64,000 nucleotides of DNA, taken from Nostoc sp. T09. GTDB taxonomy: Bacteria > Cyanobacteriota > Cyanobacteriia > Cyanobacteriales > Nostocaceae. The position numbers and the translations under genes were made by a program. The notes below the pieces were generated by a model. The model made no database searches, was not told where the DNA came from, and saw nothing but the letters and a program-made list of their open reading frames with translations. Each line of letters begins with the position of its first letter. The first letter of the stretch is position 1. Shown here piece by piece: positions 1 through 8,155 of the stretch. The DNA lies in contig NZ_MTAV01000019.1 in the NCBI RefSeq assembly GCF_002154695.1, positions 1-64,000 of the forward strand, written 5' to 3'.

Positions 1-80
1 ATGGTTAGACGACTTGCATGATTTTTTACCTGCTTGGACTTTTCAAACAACCTCTTAGAAATAAATAGTTTTCAGCATTT

Positions 81-113
81 AGCTATAAGGTGGGTTAGAC
101 TCACCTTATAGCT
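81..113. repeat. Perfect 12-bp inverted repeat downstream of the dioxygenase operon
   Basis: The arms agctataaggtg (81-92) and caccttatagct (102-113) pair perfectly around a 9-nt loop. It lies about 60 bp past the stop of the last gene of the minus-strand operon, so it may end or stabilise that transcript. Neither side has a run of T, so a classical intrinsic terminator is not certain. Confidence 0.5.
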
Positions 114-173
114 CATTATCTTATTCACCACCATCTTCAAATTAGAAAAAAGTTGCGGAACTTTTGAGAAATT

Positions 174-1397
174 CTAAGTCAATATATGCTGGCTGTTTTC
201 ATTACGATGTTTTTTCAGATACTCCATGAATGGTGTGCCGCCCGTGCCAATATCAGTGTCGTTGTTTAACTTTGCAGTTTGTTGGTTAATGTAAGAAGCA
301 GCAAATTTGAGATGCTGAGTCCGGAATTGTTCTATGAGAGCAACGCAGCCATTATATAAATCCTTCAGTTGAGGGACTTGATCCATGTGGTTTTTAACAA
401 AATCACGCAGCGTTGAAAGGTTCTCTACTTCTTTAATAAAGGCTCTGTGTTTAGGTGGCATATAATCCCGCATTTCTATCAGGTATTCCCATAACGGGTC
501 GCCTTGATGGGTAATGTTGAACAGAGCATCCATAGTAGGTACGATCGCACTTTGTGCGCCTGTCTCACCACGAAACTGCTGGGGTTGTTCACCGTAAGCC
601 TCTACACCTTGATATATCAATCCTTCGGGCAATGCAGGGTTGTTTTTCCAGGCGTGAATGTAAGGACGCACTCGATTGTAGTACATATAAGGATCGCAGG
701 CTTCTGGCATCCGGTTCATGGTGGTGTTAATGTTTATCCATGCCTGCTTGATATCCTTCAAACCAGCAATGACAGCAGTAGTGTCAGCTTGAGCAATTCC
801 TGCCAAAATCACGGGAATTGCTGCTAGTGCGGGTGCAGCTTTAGCTTCGATTTCGATATGAATCAGGATAAACCAGTCTTCATCCAACCCACCTAAAAAG
901 TTTTGCCACACCATGATATTGCCAATTTCAATAGGTTCGGTTTCGTGAATCCGTACCCAGTTATCCAAAGCATAGGAAGCATAAGACAACACAGGCGGCC
1001 TGCCCAGTTTTTGAGAAATTTTATAAAAAGGTACAGCAATGTTGCAGGGTAGCACTTTAGCGGGTGTTGGCTCGCCCCAAACATAGGCATGGGTTAGGTA
1101 GGAATATATCTGCATTGCCCGACGCAACTGCATTTGATTTAATGTTGCTCGCTCTACGTCTACTTTCAGGATGCTATCAAGGACGTGGCGAATCTTCCTG
1201 GTAGCCATCCACTTGGGTAATAAGCCCACAGTTTTTTGGACTTGCCAGAAAATGTCTGGTAATTGCGCCTCGGCTGGAGAATTCGTTGGTAAAAAACCAG
1301 TTTCTGGGCTAACTTCATAATCCTCCAGCTTCAGAGGATAGACAATTTCTTCTTTGGGTGCGATGCTTTCGGTAACCCCCTCAGTGTACGCAGTCAT
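174..1397 (-). CDS. Indoleamine 2,3-dioxygenase family haem protein
   Basis: Predicted haem dioxygenase of the IDO family, which normally opens the indole ring of L-tryptophan to N-formylkynurenine. The 407-residue protein is of usual IDO length. It shows GRPPVLSYASYALDNW (about 132-147), MRDYMPPKHR (about 309-318), the likely proximal haem ligand His362 in FRTQH, and the C-terminal GTGGT loop (384-388). At the distal pocket the VRPYI Arg244 is kept, but the usual Phe-Phe pair reads Tyr-Tyr (239-240). The ATG at 1397 is preceded by GAGGAA at good spacing; an in-frame TTG at 1412 is less likely. It is the last gene of a five-gene minus-strand operon, 11 bp after the AMP ligase. No kynurenine formamidase or kynureninase is nearby, so the natural substrate may not be free tryptophan. 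Family assignment is firm; the substrate is inferred. Confidence 0.85.
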   Translation of the reverse strand: MTAYTEGVTESIAPKEEIVYPLKLEDYEVSPETGFLPTNSPAEAQLPDIFWQVQKTVGLLPKWMATRKIRHVLDSILKVDVERATLNQMQLRRAMQIYSYLTHAYVWGEPTPAKVLPCNIAVPFYKISQKLGRPPVLSYASYALDNWVRIHETEPIEIGNIMVWQNFLGGLDEDWFILIHIEIEAKAAPALAAIPVILAGIAQADTTAVIAGLKDIKQAWININTTMNRMPEACDPYMYYNRVRPYIHAWKNNPALPEGLIYQGVEAYGEQPQQFRGETGAQSAIVPTMDALFNITHQGDPLWEYLIEMRDYMPPKHRAFIKEVENLSTLRDFVKNHMDQVPQLKDLYNGCVALIEQFRTQHLKFAASYINQQTAKLNNDTDIGTGGTPFMEYLKKHRNENSQHILT

Positions 1398-1408
1398 AAT
1401 TCTTTTCC

Positions 1409-3448
1409 TCAAACCAATTTGTAGCTTGGTAAAATAGCTTGGTAATGTTCGCGTAGCACACGACGCATGACTTTATTAGATGCAGTACGCGGCAATGTAT
1501 CAATAATTACGAGGTCTTGAATTTTAAATAAAGGATTGAGTCGCTGACGAATTGCCGTTTGTAAGAAAGTTTTTAGTACTTCTTTGTCATGCTGTAGATG
1601 AGTTTCCAGCACAGCGTAAATGACTAACTGGCTAGGCCCACCTTCAGGAGGTGAATAGGCGATCGCCACAGCTTCAGAAATTCCCTCTACAGAATTGACA
1701 ATTTGCTCAATTTCCACAGAGCTAACTTTGATACCGCCTAAATTCATTGTGTCGTCAACTCGACCTTGGGCGCGGTAGTAGCCATTAGACAAACGCTCAA
1801 TTTGGTCACCGTGACGGCGGAGGGAAGAACCAGGGGTATTAGCAAAGTAAACTTGATGGTGGTTTTTGTTCAGTAATTCGGTAGAAAGTCCTATTGATGG
1901 AGAAACGATCAACACTTCGCCTTTATCAGCAGGATGACCTTCTTCATCAATAATGACAAAATCTAGACCTAAAGTAGGTGTAGTAAAGGTTGAAGGTGCA
2001 GAGGCTTGTACCAGCGTACTAGTGATATATGCCCCGCCAATTTCTGTACCGCCACAATATTCCACAATTGGTTTGTAGCCAGCCTTAGACATCAAAAAGA
2101 GCATATCTTGCTGATTGGAACACTCACCTGTGGAACTGAAAGCTTTGATATTACTCCAATCAAGACCTTGCATACAGGCAGTGGTTTTCCAAACGCTGAC
2201 TAAACTAGGCACTACACCCAGCATAGTGACGCGAGCATCTTGAATAAATTCACCAAATCCCCGTTCTGTAGGTGTGCCGTAATACAGCGCAATGGTTGCT
2301 CGATTCACCAAACTGGCATAGATTAACCACGGCCCCATCATCCACCCCAAATTGGTGGGCCAGGCTACCACATCACTAGGATGAATATCTTGGTGTAAAT
2401 GCCCATCCACAGCACATTTGATCGGGGTGGTTTGTGTCCAGGGAATTGCCTTCGGTACTCCGGTAGTACCTGAAGAGAACAGGATGTTAGTATGAGCCGC
2501 CGGATGGGCGGGAACAGCATCGAACTGTTCGTTGTTACTAAGAAATTCCTTCCAAGTCAAATCGCCAGAACGCAGTTCCACAGAGTGTCCCAGCACGATC
2601 GCTTGCGGTGCGTTGGCATCAACCACTTTGCTATAAAGGGGCAATTGCTTGCCGCAACGCCAAATATAGTCTTGAGTAAAGATAGCTTTCGCCTCAGACA
2701 GGTGCAACCGCATCGCAATTTCCGCAGCCGCAAAACTATCGGCAATGGAAACAACCACACAACCAGCTTTGACAATGCCCAAATAAATTGCCACCGATTC
2801 AGCAGTCATGGGCATAGCAATTGCGATCGCATCCCCAGGAACAAAGCCAGCGTTTACCAATCCATTGGCGACTCGGTTAGTTAAACTGTGGAGTTCTCCA
2901 TAGGTAAGGGTAGTAAGCGCACCGCCTTCTTCTTGAAAGATAATGGCGATCGCATTTTCATCTGCTAAAAAACAACTCTCAGCAATATTCAGGCGCGCAT
3001 CCACCAGCCATTGGGGAGACTCTACACCTTGCGACAAATCAACAATTTCGCTGTATGGCTTTTGCAAGCGGATACCTAATCGTTGAATCATCATCTCCCA
3101 GAACTCACGACGATGTTCAGCTGACCAAGCGTGCAGTTCTGCGTAGGAATTCACTTTTAGGTGTTTCATCAACGCCGCGATGTTGGTTGCCTGTATCTGC
3201 TCGTCGGTAGGGAACCAAGCGGGAGGAGGCCCTTGGCTGGTTTTCCAGTCAGCAAAAGTGGTTTTATAAAGTAGTTCGTGGAAGTTAAAAGGTTGGTCAG
3301 GTTTAAGGATGTGGTGGGTAAGATACTGCCAGCACTCCGAGGCAGGCAGAGAAGATAACCACTGATTGATTTGTGGTAGCATTGCGACAGCCGTTTCTTT
3401 TGCTATGCCGCAACTGATAATTTGTTCTAGCGACAACTGCTTTGTCAT
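1409..3448 (-). CDS. Acyl-activating AMP-dependent synthetase/ligase (ANL family)
   Basis: Adenylate-forming enzyme that should activate a carboxylic acid as acyl-AMP and pass it to CoA. At 679 residues it resembles the long acetoacetyl-CoA synthetase and plant AAE17/18 type, with an N-terminal extension of about 150 residues ahead of the core. Visible core motifs are the P-loop ILFSSGTTGVPKAIPW (322-337), the YCGGTEIGG A5-type motif, the GRVDDTMNLGGIKVSS hinge/A8 region, and the PRTASNK tail whose Lys659 is the expected catalytic lysine. The ATG at 3448 follows a purine-rich AGAGG. It sits in the aromatic operon between the oxidase and the IDO-like gene, so an aromatic or ring-cleavage acid is a plausible substrate; this is inference. 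A 274-bp gap with a MITE-like repeat separates it from the upstream gene. Confidence 0.85.
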   Translation of the reverse strand: MTKQLSLEQIISCGIAKETAVAMLPQINQWLSSLPASECWQYLTHHILKPDQPFNFHELLYKTTFADWKTSQGPPPAWFPTDEQIQATNIAALMKHLKVNSYAELHAWSAEHRREFWEMMIQRLGIRLQKPYSEIVDLSQGVESPQWLVDARLNIAESCFLADENAIAIIFQEEGGALTTLTYGELHSLTNRVANGLVNAGFVPGDAIAIAMPMTAESVAIYLGIVKAGCVVVSIADSFAAAEIAMRLHLSEAKAIFTQDYIWRCGKQLPLYSKVVDANAPQAIVLGHSVELRSGDLTWKEFLSNNEQFDAVPAHPAAHTNILFSSGTTGVPKAIPWTQTTPIKCAVDGHLHQDIHPSDVVAWPTNLGWMMGPWLIYASLVNRATIALYYGTPTERGFGEFIQDARVTMLGVVPSLVSVWKTTACMQGLDWSNIKAFSSTGECSNQQDMLFLMSKAGYKPIVEYCGGTEIGGAYITSTLVQASAPSTFTTPTLGLDFVIIDEEGHPADKGEVLIVSPSIGLSTELLNKNHHQVYFANTPGSSLRRHGDQIERLSNGYYRAQGRVDDTMNLGGIKVSSVEIEQIVNSVEGISEAVAIAYSPPEGGPSQLVIYAVLETHLQHDKEVLKTFLQTAIRQRLNPLFKIQDLVIIDTLPRTASNKVMRRVLREHYQAILPSYKLV

Positions 3449-3512
3449 CGCCTTTTACCTCTTATAAGAATTTTGGATTTTAGGTGTTGCTGATTGAGAG
3501 TAAGAATTAAGT

Positions 3513-3692
3513 CTCACGCAAAGGCGCAAAGACGCAAAGATAAGAGTTTTAAGGATTTATCGCAAGTAAATTTACCAAAATAAACAACCCACAAAGGATG
3601 CTAAGGACACAAAGAAGGATTTGGTATTGCATATTTGCAAACACTTTTCATGTATTTCTTTCTTCCTTTGCGCCTTTGCGCCTCTGCGTGAG
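3513..3692. repeat. MITE-like element with about 28-bp terminal inverted repeats
   Basis: The left arm (3513-3540, starting ctcacgcaaaggcgcaaag) and the reverse complement of the right arm (3665-3692, ending gcgcctctgcgtgag) match at 25 of 28 positions. The roughly 124-bp interior shows no gene. Such CTCACGCAAAGGCGCAAAG modules are a familiar dispersed repeat in Nostocales. It lies between two genes of one operon, so it is probably transcribed and could fold into a long hairpin affecting expression of the two distal genes. Confidence 0.75.
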
Positions 3693-3722
3693 GTAATTCA
3701 TCTCCAGATTCAGCAAATAGTA

Positions 3723-4643
3723 CTAAGTAAAAACTCTCGTTACTCTGTCTTCGTTGAGACCATTCCAAAAGACGGCGATCGCATCTAAAATTTCTCGCCC
3801 TCCTTGGATGAATTTGGCTCGCTCAAAGTTGGGCTGAAAATACACTTCTTCCAGTTCTTCTAAGGTATGTCCGGCGTGCTGTCCTTCAACGCGGTTGTGC
3901 CAAGTGAAGAATGCTAAATGCAGTTGCGGATGTCGTGTTTTTTTTATGCCCGTCAGTCCGTCTTCCAATTCTTGCCAAAAGCCTGCTGCTGCCCAATTCT
4001 CGACGGCAAAGCTAGCACCCTCAGCTATTTGGGGGTCATCGCTACCATATAGACGTTGCAACTCGTCGCAAAAATGCAGAGTGCTAGGGCGTCCATGCTT
4101 GCGCTTACCCAGTTCTTCGTAGTGCAGCCCCAATCCTTCAGCCACACCTAACAGCCATTCAAAATGAGCAGCCCGAAAACGGCAGATACCACCGTCTACA
4201 GTGCCCTCTGTACTGACTAGTTCGGGGTCGCCTTCTTGGTCTTTTTCTTCTTCTGTTTGAGAGGTGCGATCGCCTGCATTTCTCCCAGACTGACGATAAA
4301 TTACGCCCAACTCGTTTAACAAAATCTCTCGACTAGCCCGCGACTGCTGGAGTGTAGGCGAGTTGATCGCTTTCAATAAAGCTGCAATTAAGAATTGGTT
4401 GGAGAAAACCGAGAATTGTTTGATGAAGTGCCGTAATTCTTCATCTGTTGCCGTACCGTTACTAAACCACCGAGTATAGGTGTTGTTAGTGATGATGCGG
4501 TGCTGCAAAAATTCATGTTCTACTTCGGTAAGGAAGTCACGGAAGCTGTCCACTTGAGCCTGAGTCAAATCGCCTCGCTGCAAGCGTTCCTCAATGCGCG
4601 AGGAAATAGTTAAATTGTTTGGTGTTGCAAGAACTTGAGTCAT
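3723..4643 (-). CDS. Haem-oxygenase-fold (HDO/iron-containing redox enzyme) family protein
   Basis: All-helical 306-residue protein resembling the haem-oxygenase-like diiron oxidase and PqqC/TenA-type fold. Candidate metal-binding residues are a Glu/His set in EVEHEFLQHR near the N-terminus, FRAAHFEWLLG in the middle, and FFTWHNRVEGQHAGHTLEEL near residues 250-270. A hydrophilic insert rich in Glu and Asp (about residues 125-145) separates the two halves. Members of this group oxidise small organic substrates using O2. The ATG at 4643 has GAGG at good spacing; the upstream in-frame GTG overlaps that ribosome-binding site. It lies 22 bp after the homogentisate dioxygenase gene, so co-transcription is likely. 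The exact reaction cannot be read from sequence. Confidence 0.7.
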   Translation of the reverse strand: MTQVLATPNNLTISSRIEERLQRGDLTQAQVDSFRDFLTEVEHEFLQHRIITNNTYTRWFSNGTATDEELRHFIKQFSVFSNQFLIAALLKAINSPTLQQSRASREILLNELGVIYRQSGRNAGDRTSQTEEEKDQEGDPELVSTEGTVDGGICRFRAAHFEWLLGVAEGLGLHYEELGKRKHGRPSTLHFCDELQRLYGSDDPQIAEGASFAVENWAAAGFWQELEDGLTGIKKTRHPQLHLAFFTWHNRVEGQHAGHTLEELEEVYFQPNFERAKFIQGGREILDAIAVFWNGLNEDRVTRVFT

Positions 4644-4665
4644 AAACACACCTCGTTTGAGAAAC

Positions 4666-5856
4666 TTACGGCTTTAAACCGTGTACAGGTTCTCCTATAT
4701 GTGAAATCCAACTGTAAGAATAGTTTTTGTCCTCCAGCGCCAAGGCATACTTCGTTAGTTTCAACGGACGAAATGTATCAATCATAACCGCAAGTTCATT
4801 CGTCCGCTCTTTACCAATCGACCCCTCGTATGTCCCAGGATGGGGGCCGTGAGGAATGCCGCTAGGATGAACGGTAATCGATGCTCGCTCAATTCCTTTA
4901 CGAGACATAAAGTTGCCTTCTACGTAGTAGATCACCTCATCCGAATCAACGTTGGAATGGTTGTAAGGAGCTGGAATCGATTGGGGATGATAATCGAAAA
5001 GGCGTGGTACGAAGGAACACACCACAAAACCCGGAGCTTCAAAGGTTTGATGTACAGGTGGTGGTTGATGCAGTCGCCCTGTAATTGGCTCAAAGTCTTC
5101 GATATTGAAGGCAAAGGGCCAGAGATGTCCATCCCAGCCAACCACATCTAAGGGATGATGACGATAAAGATAACTGGTAATCCGGTTTTGCGCTTTAACT
5201 CGTACCTCAAACTCCCCTTCTTCGTCATGGGTAATTAGCTCATCAGGTGCGCGAATGTCACGTTCGCAGTAGGGAGAATGTTCTAGAAATTGACCGTAAC
5301 GATTGAGGTAACGGGCTGGTGGCTCAATATGTCCGTAAGCTTCGATCACAAGCATCCGCTGCTCAATTCCAACGTCGGGAATGATGCGCCACATTACGCC
5401 TGTGGGAATCACCAAATAATCCCCCACTTGGTAACGCAGAATGCCGTATTGGCTTTCTAATATACCGCTACCATCGTGGATGAAAATCACTTCATCACCG
5501 TGAGCAAATCGATACCAGTAATGCATGGGTTGGGTGGGACAAGCCACCGAGATGCAGATATCTGCATTAGCCATTAGCGGAATACGAGATGCGATCGCAT
5601 CCCCACTTGCTGCTACTGTTGCTGTCCGTAAGTGGCGGTGCAGCAAAGGGCCAGGTTCTTCATGAAGCAGTTCCACCGTTTGTTCCAAGAAAATTTTCTG
5701 AATTTGAGTAGGTGGACGCAGGTGGTAAAGCAGAGATTGCACACCTGAAAAGCCGTGTATACTAATTAACTCTTCGTGATATAAAGAACCGTTGGGTTGA
5801 CGAAATTGTGTATGTCGCTTGTGTGGAATTTTGCCCAACTTATAGTAATAAGTCAT
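4666..5856 (-). CDS. hmgA: Homogentisate 1,2-dioxygenase
   Basis: Fe(II) ring-cleavage dioxygenase converting homogentisate to maleylacetoacetate in tyrosine breakdown. The cupin-type protein has 396 residues, shorter than the roughly 440 of the animal enzymes. The C-terminal active-site region is recognisable: PYNHSNVDSDEVIYYVEGN supplies likely ligands His300 and Glu307, and SGIPHGPHPG supplies His336. The N-terminus has the family-like FRQPNGSLYHEELISIHGF. ATG at 5856 follows AGGGGCG. It sits 12 bp downstream of hppD, the enzyme producing its substrate, which strongly supports the call. It could be a divergent homologue acting on a related compound, because the rest of the pathway (isomerase, fumarylacetoacetase) is not in this window. 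Confidence 0.8.
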   Translation of the reverse strand: MTYYYKLGKIPHKRHTQFRQPNGSLYHEELISIHGFSGVQSLLYHLRPPTQIQKIFLEQTVELLHEEPGPLLHRHLRTATVAASGDAIASRIPLMANADICISVACPTQPMHYWYRFAHGDEVIFIHDGSGILESQYGILRYQVGDYLVIPTGVMWRIIPDVGIEQRMLVIEAYGHIEPPARYLNRYGQFLEHSPYCERDIRAPDELITHDEEGEFEVRVKAQNRITSYLYRHHPLDVVGWDGHLWPFAFNIEDFEPITGRLHQPPPVHQTFEAPGFVVCSFVPRLFDYHPQSIPAPYNHSNVDSDEVIYYVEGNFMSRKGIERASITVHPSGIPHGPHPGTYEGSIGKERTNELAVMIDTFRPLKLTKYALALEDKNYSYSWISHIGEPVHGLKP

Positions 5857-5868
5857 ATCGTTTCGCCC

Positions 5869-6975
5869 CTAGACGCTTACGAGATTTCCTCGCCGTGCTT
5901 GTTCGCGTTCAATAGCTTCAAACAAGGCTTTGAAGTTTCCTTCACCGAAACCACGCGCCCCGTGTCTTTCAATTACCTCAAAAAACAGTGTTGGTCTATC
6001 TTGTACAGGTTGGGTGAAAATTTGCAGCAAATACCCATCTTGATCTCTATCCACCAAGATGCCTAACTCTGCCAACTTATCTATAGATTCGTCAATTTTC
6101 CCTACCCGTTGTTCCAAGTTCTCGTAATAGGTTGGTGGGGTGACCAAAAACTCCACACCTGTTGCTCTCATGCAGGTAACTGTCTCAATAATATTGTCAG
6201 TTGCCAACGCCACGTGTTGAACTCCAGGCCCAAAGTTATATTCTAGATACTCTTCAATCTGGGATTTGCGTTTACCACCCGCAGGTTCGTTAATTGGGAA
6301 TTTAATTTTACCTGCACCATCCTGCATCACCTTGGACATTAAGGCAGAGTATTCTGTAGTGATGGTTTTCTCGTCAAAATGTACTAAAAGATTAAAGCCC
6401 ATTGTGTCAGCAAAAAACTGCACCCAGCGTTCCATTGCACCCAGTTCGACGTTACCAACTATGTGGTCAATGGCTTTCAGTCCCACTTCTTTACTATTGA
6501 GGTGGGTCTTACCTTGAGGCTCGAAACCAGGAGCAAACACACCTGCGTAATCGCTGCGATCGATGAACTTAATTAAAGTGTCACCGTAGCCACGAATCGC
6601 AGCATAGCGTAATCTGCCATAGGCATCTTCTTCTTCAATAGGAGCAATAACTCCTACCGCACCACGACTAGTTGTCTGTTCGTAAGCGCTAACAGCATCC
6701 GGTACTTCTAGGGCGATCGCAGCTACACCATCACCATGTTTCAGTACACTTTTGGAAATGGGATGATCTGGACTCAGCCCTGTACTTAAAACAAAGTTGA
6801 TATTTCCTTGTTGCATCACATAAGATGCTGTTTCGCGGTAGCCTGTTTCTAACCCTCTATAAGCTATGTTAGTAAATCCAAAACACTTGGCATAAAACAG
6901 CGCTGCTTGCTTGGCGTTACCAACATGAAATTCCAAGTGGTCAATGCGCTTAATTGGGCAAAAATCGTTAATCAT
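5869..6975 (-). CDS. hppD: 4-hydroxyphenylpyruvate dioxygenase
   Basis: Non-haem iron dioxygenase turning 4-hydroxyphenylpyruvate into homogentisate, used in tyrosine degradation and, in phototrophs, in tocopherol and related quinone synthesis. The 368-residue protein has two vicinal-oxygen-chelate halves. The expected iron triad is His171 (AIDHIVGN), His254 (GVQHVALATD) and Glu333 (FFEVIERHG), followed by the C-terminal helix GFGEGNFKALFEAIEREQ that closes the active site. ATG at 6975 follows a strong AAGGAG. It is first in the minus-strand operon, and a 666-bp region separates it from a divergent Lrp-type regulator, which suggests control by an amino acid or keto-acid signal (inference). 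Confidence 0.93.
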   Translation of the reverse strand: MINDFCPIKRIDHLEFHVGNAKQAALFYAKCFGFTNIAYRGLETGYRETASYVMQQGNINFVLSTGLSPDHPISKSVLKHGDGVAAIALEVPDAVSAYEQTTSRGAVGVIAPIEEEDAYGRLRYAAIRGYGDTLIKFIDRSDYAGVFAPGFEPQGKTHLNSKEVGLKAIDHIVGNVELGAMERWVQFFADTMGFNLLVHFDEKTITTEYSALMSKVMQDGAGKIKFPINEPAGGKRKSQIEEYLEYNFGPGVQHVALATDNIIETVTCMRATGVEFLVTPPTYYENLEQRVGKIDESIDKLAELGILVDRDQDGYLLQIFTQPVQDRPTLFFEVIERHGARGFGEGNFKALFEAIEREQARRGNLVSV

Positions 6976-7641
6976 ATATTACTCCTTCTAAAAAGCTTCT
7001 TTAACTGCTGAACTTCTTGCCAAGGTTGGTTTAACAGCAGTTTCAACAAGCTTAAATGCAGACAGTTTCAGGTCTTTCATTCCTTAACCAAACATGGTCG
7101 GCAATGAACACCTTTTCTTCTACACTGCCTGTGCTAACGATGTAGGCACAGTCTCCTAAAGAAGGAGATTTATATAGATAAACATCTCCCCTTTGGCAAG
7201 TTCACCTGATGCCTTTGCAAAAATCTGTCTTTATTTGCCGAAGTTTGAGTTTAGATTATTAACTCTACTCTCCTAATTTAGATTATAAATTTTACTTACA
7301 AGCATATACAAGTGTAAAATATTAACTTTTAAAATAAATTTAGAATGTAGTTTTAACTACCCTCTAGGGATATTCTTAAAAATAGCAACAAAAAATGCTA
7401 TTTCCTTCTACGTATAGGAGGAAAGTTGCTTTGTGCTGTCAACTGAAGGTGCTCAGTATGAAGTATGAAATTAACCCTTTCCTTCTGCCTTCTGCCCTCT
7501 GCCCTCTGACTTGTAAGTAGGGAACAGGGAACAGGGAACGGGGAACAGGTAAGAACTACTTACATGCTTGGCGATGAAAATTTTTTCATGGGGACTGCCT
7601 TCTGCCCTCTGCCTTGCTTTATAAGACTGGAGAATGTGAAA
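6976..7641. other. Divergent control region between hppD and the Lrp-type regulator
   Basis: This 666-bp stretch must hold both promoters. Near hppD there is an imperfect inverted repeat: aactgctg (7003-7010) against cagcagtt (7035-7042), with AAGCTT sites outside it (6993-6998 and 7048-7053). A short hairpin of tctcct/aggaga lies at about 7152-7168. The centre (7230-7350) is very AT-rich. The right side carries heptamer tandem repeats. On the minus strand a start-less frame stays open from 7201 to 7052. I cannot assign operators or promoters with confidence. Confidence 0.5.
7481..7549. repeat. Two short tandem heptamer repeat runs (STRR type)
   Basis: Four copies of cc(t/c)tctg occupy 7481-7508 and four copies of gggaac(a/g) occupy 7520-7549. 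A further partial ccttctg run is at 7598-7611. Such 7-bp tandem repeats are characteristic of heterocystous cyanobacteria and normally non-coding. They explain why the reading frame before 7636 should not be counted as part of the regulator gene. Confidence 0.85.
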
Positions 7642-8136
7642 GTGAAGCCAATACTCAAGAACTTGGAACAACTCCAACAATTGGATGACATAGACCGACA
7701 ACTGTTGTGTCTGTTGCAAGAAAATAGCCGTACAACCATTGTTGAATTAGCCCGTCACGTTAATCTCTCAACGCCTGGGTTACAAAAGAGACTGCGAAAG
7801 CTGGAAGAAAAAGGCGTAATTGATCGCTATGTTACTTTAGTGAATCGAGAGGCGCTAGGTTTAGACTTGCTGTGTTTTGCCCAAGTTACCTTGGCAAATC
7901 ATCAGCCTGAATGTGTAGGAATATTCTGCGATCGCGTCAAGGAGCTACCAGAAGTTTTAGAATGCCACCATCTCAGTGGAGAATTTGACTACCTATTGAA
8001 AATGGTTGTTCCTAACCATCAGCATTTAGCAAAGTTATTGTCAGATAAAATTACCCGCATTCCTGGTATAGATAGAATCCAGACCAATATTGTTCTTAAT
8101 GAAATCAAAGCTTCAACCTCGCTACCATTGGATTAA
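7642..8136 (+). CDS. Lrp/AsnC family transcriptional regulator
   Basis: DNA-binding regulator of the feast/famine family. The N-terminus has DDIDRQLLCLLQENSRTT followed by the helix-turn-helix ELARHVNLSTPGLQKRLRKL. The C-terminal half is the ligand-binding and oligomerisation (RAM) domain, with LPEVLECHHLSGEFDYLLKM near its centre. I place the start at GTG 7642 (164 residues), 8 nt after GGAGA. GTG 7636 is possible, and ATG 7564 would include repeat DNA. It is divergent from hppD and directly upstream of the 289-residue protein (19-bp gap), so it probably senses an amino acid and controls the aromatic operon. Function as activator or repressor is unknown. Confidence 0.85.
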   Translation: MKPILKNLEQLQQLDDIDRQLLCLLQENSRTTIVELARHVNLSTPGLQKRLRKLEEKGVIDRYVTLVNREALGLDLLCFAQVTLANHQPECVGIFCDRVKELPEVLECHHLSGEFDYLLKMVVPNHQHLAKLLSDKITRIPGIDRIQTNIVLNEIKASTSLPLD

Positions 8137-8155
8137 ATACAGCAGGTGAAATCCG

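Noticed and set aside
7052-7260. Riboswitch upstream of hppD
   Set aside because: Short hairpins are present, but I could not match them to any riboswitch consensus.
7564-7641. N-terminal extension of the Lrp-type regulator
   Set aside because: It covers heptamer repeats and lacks a ribosome-binding site; GTG 7642 or 7636 fits the family better.
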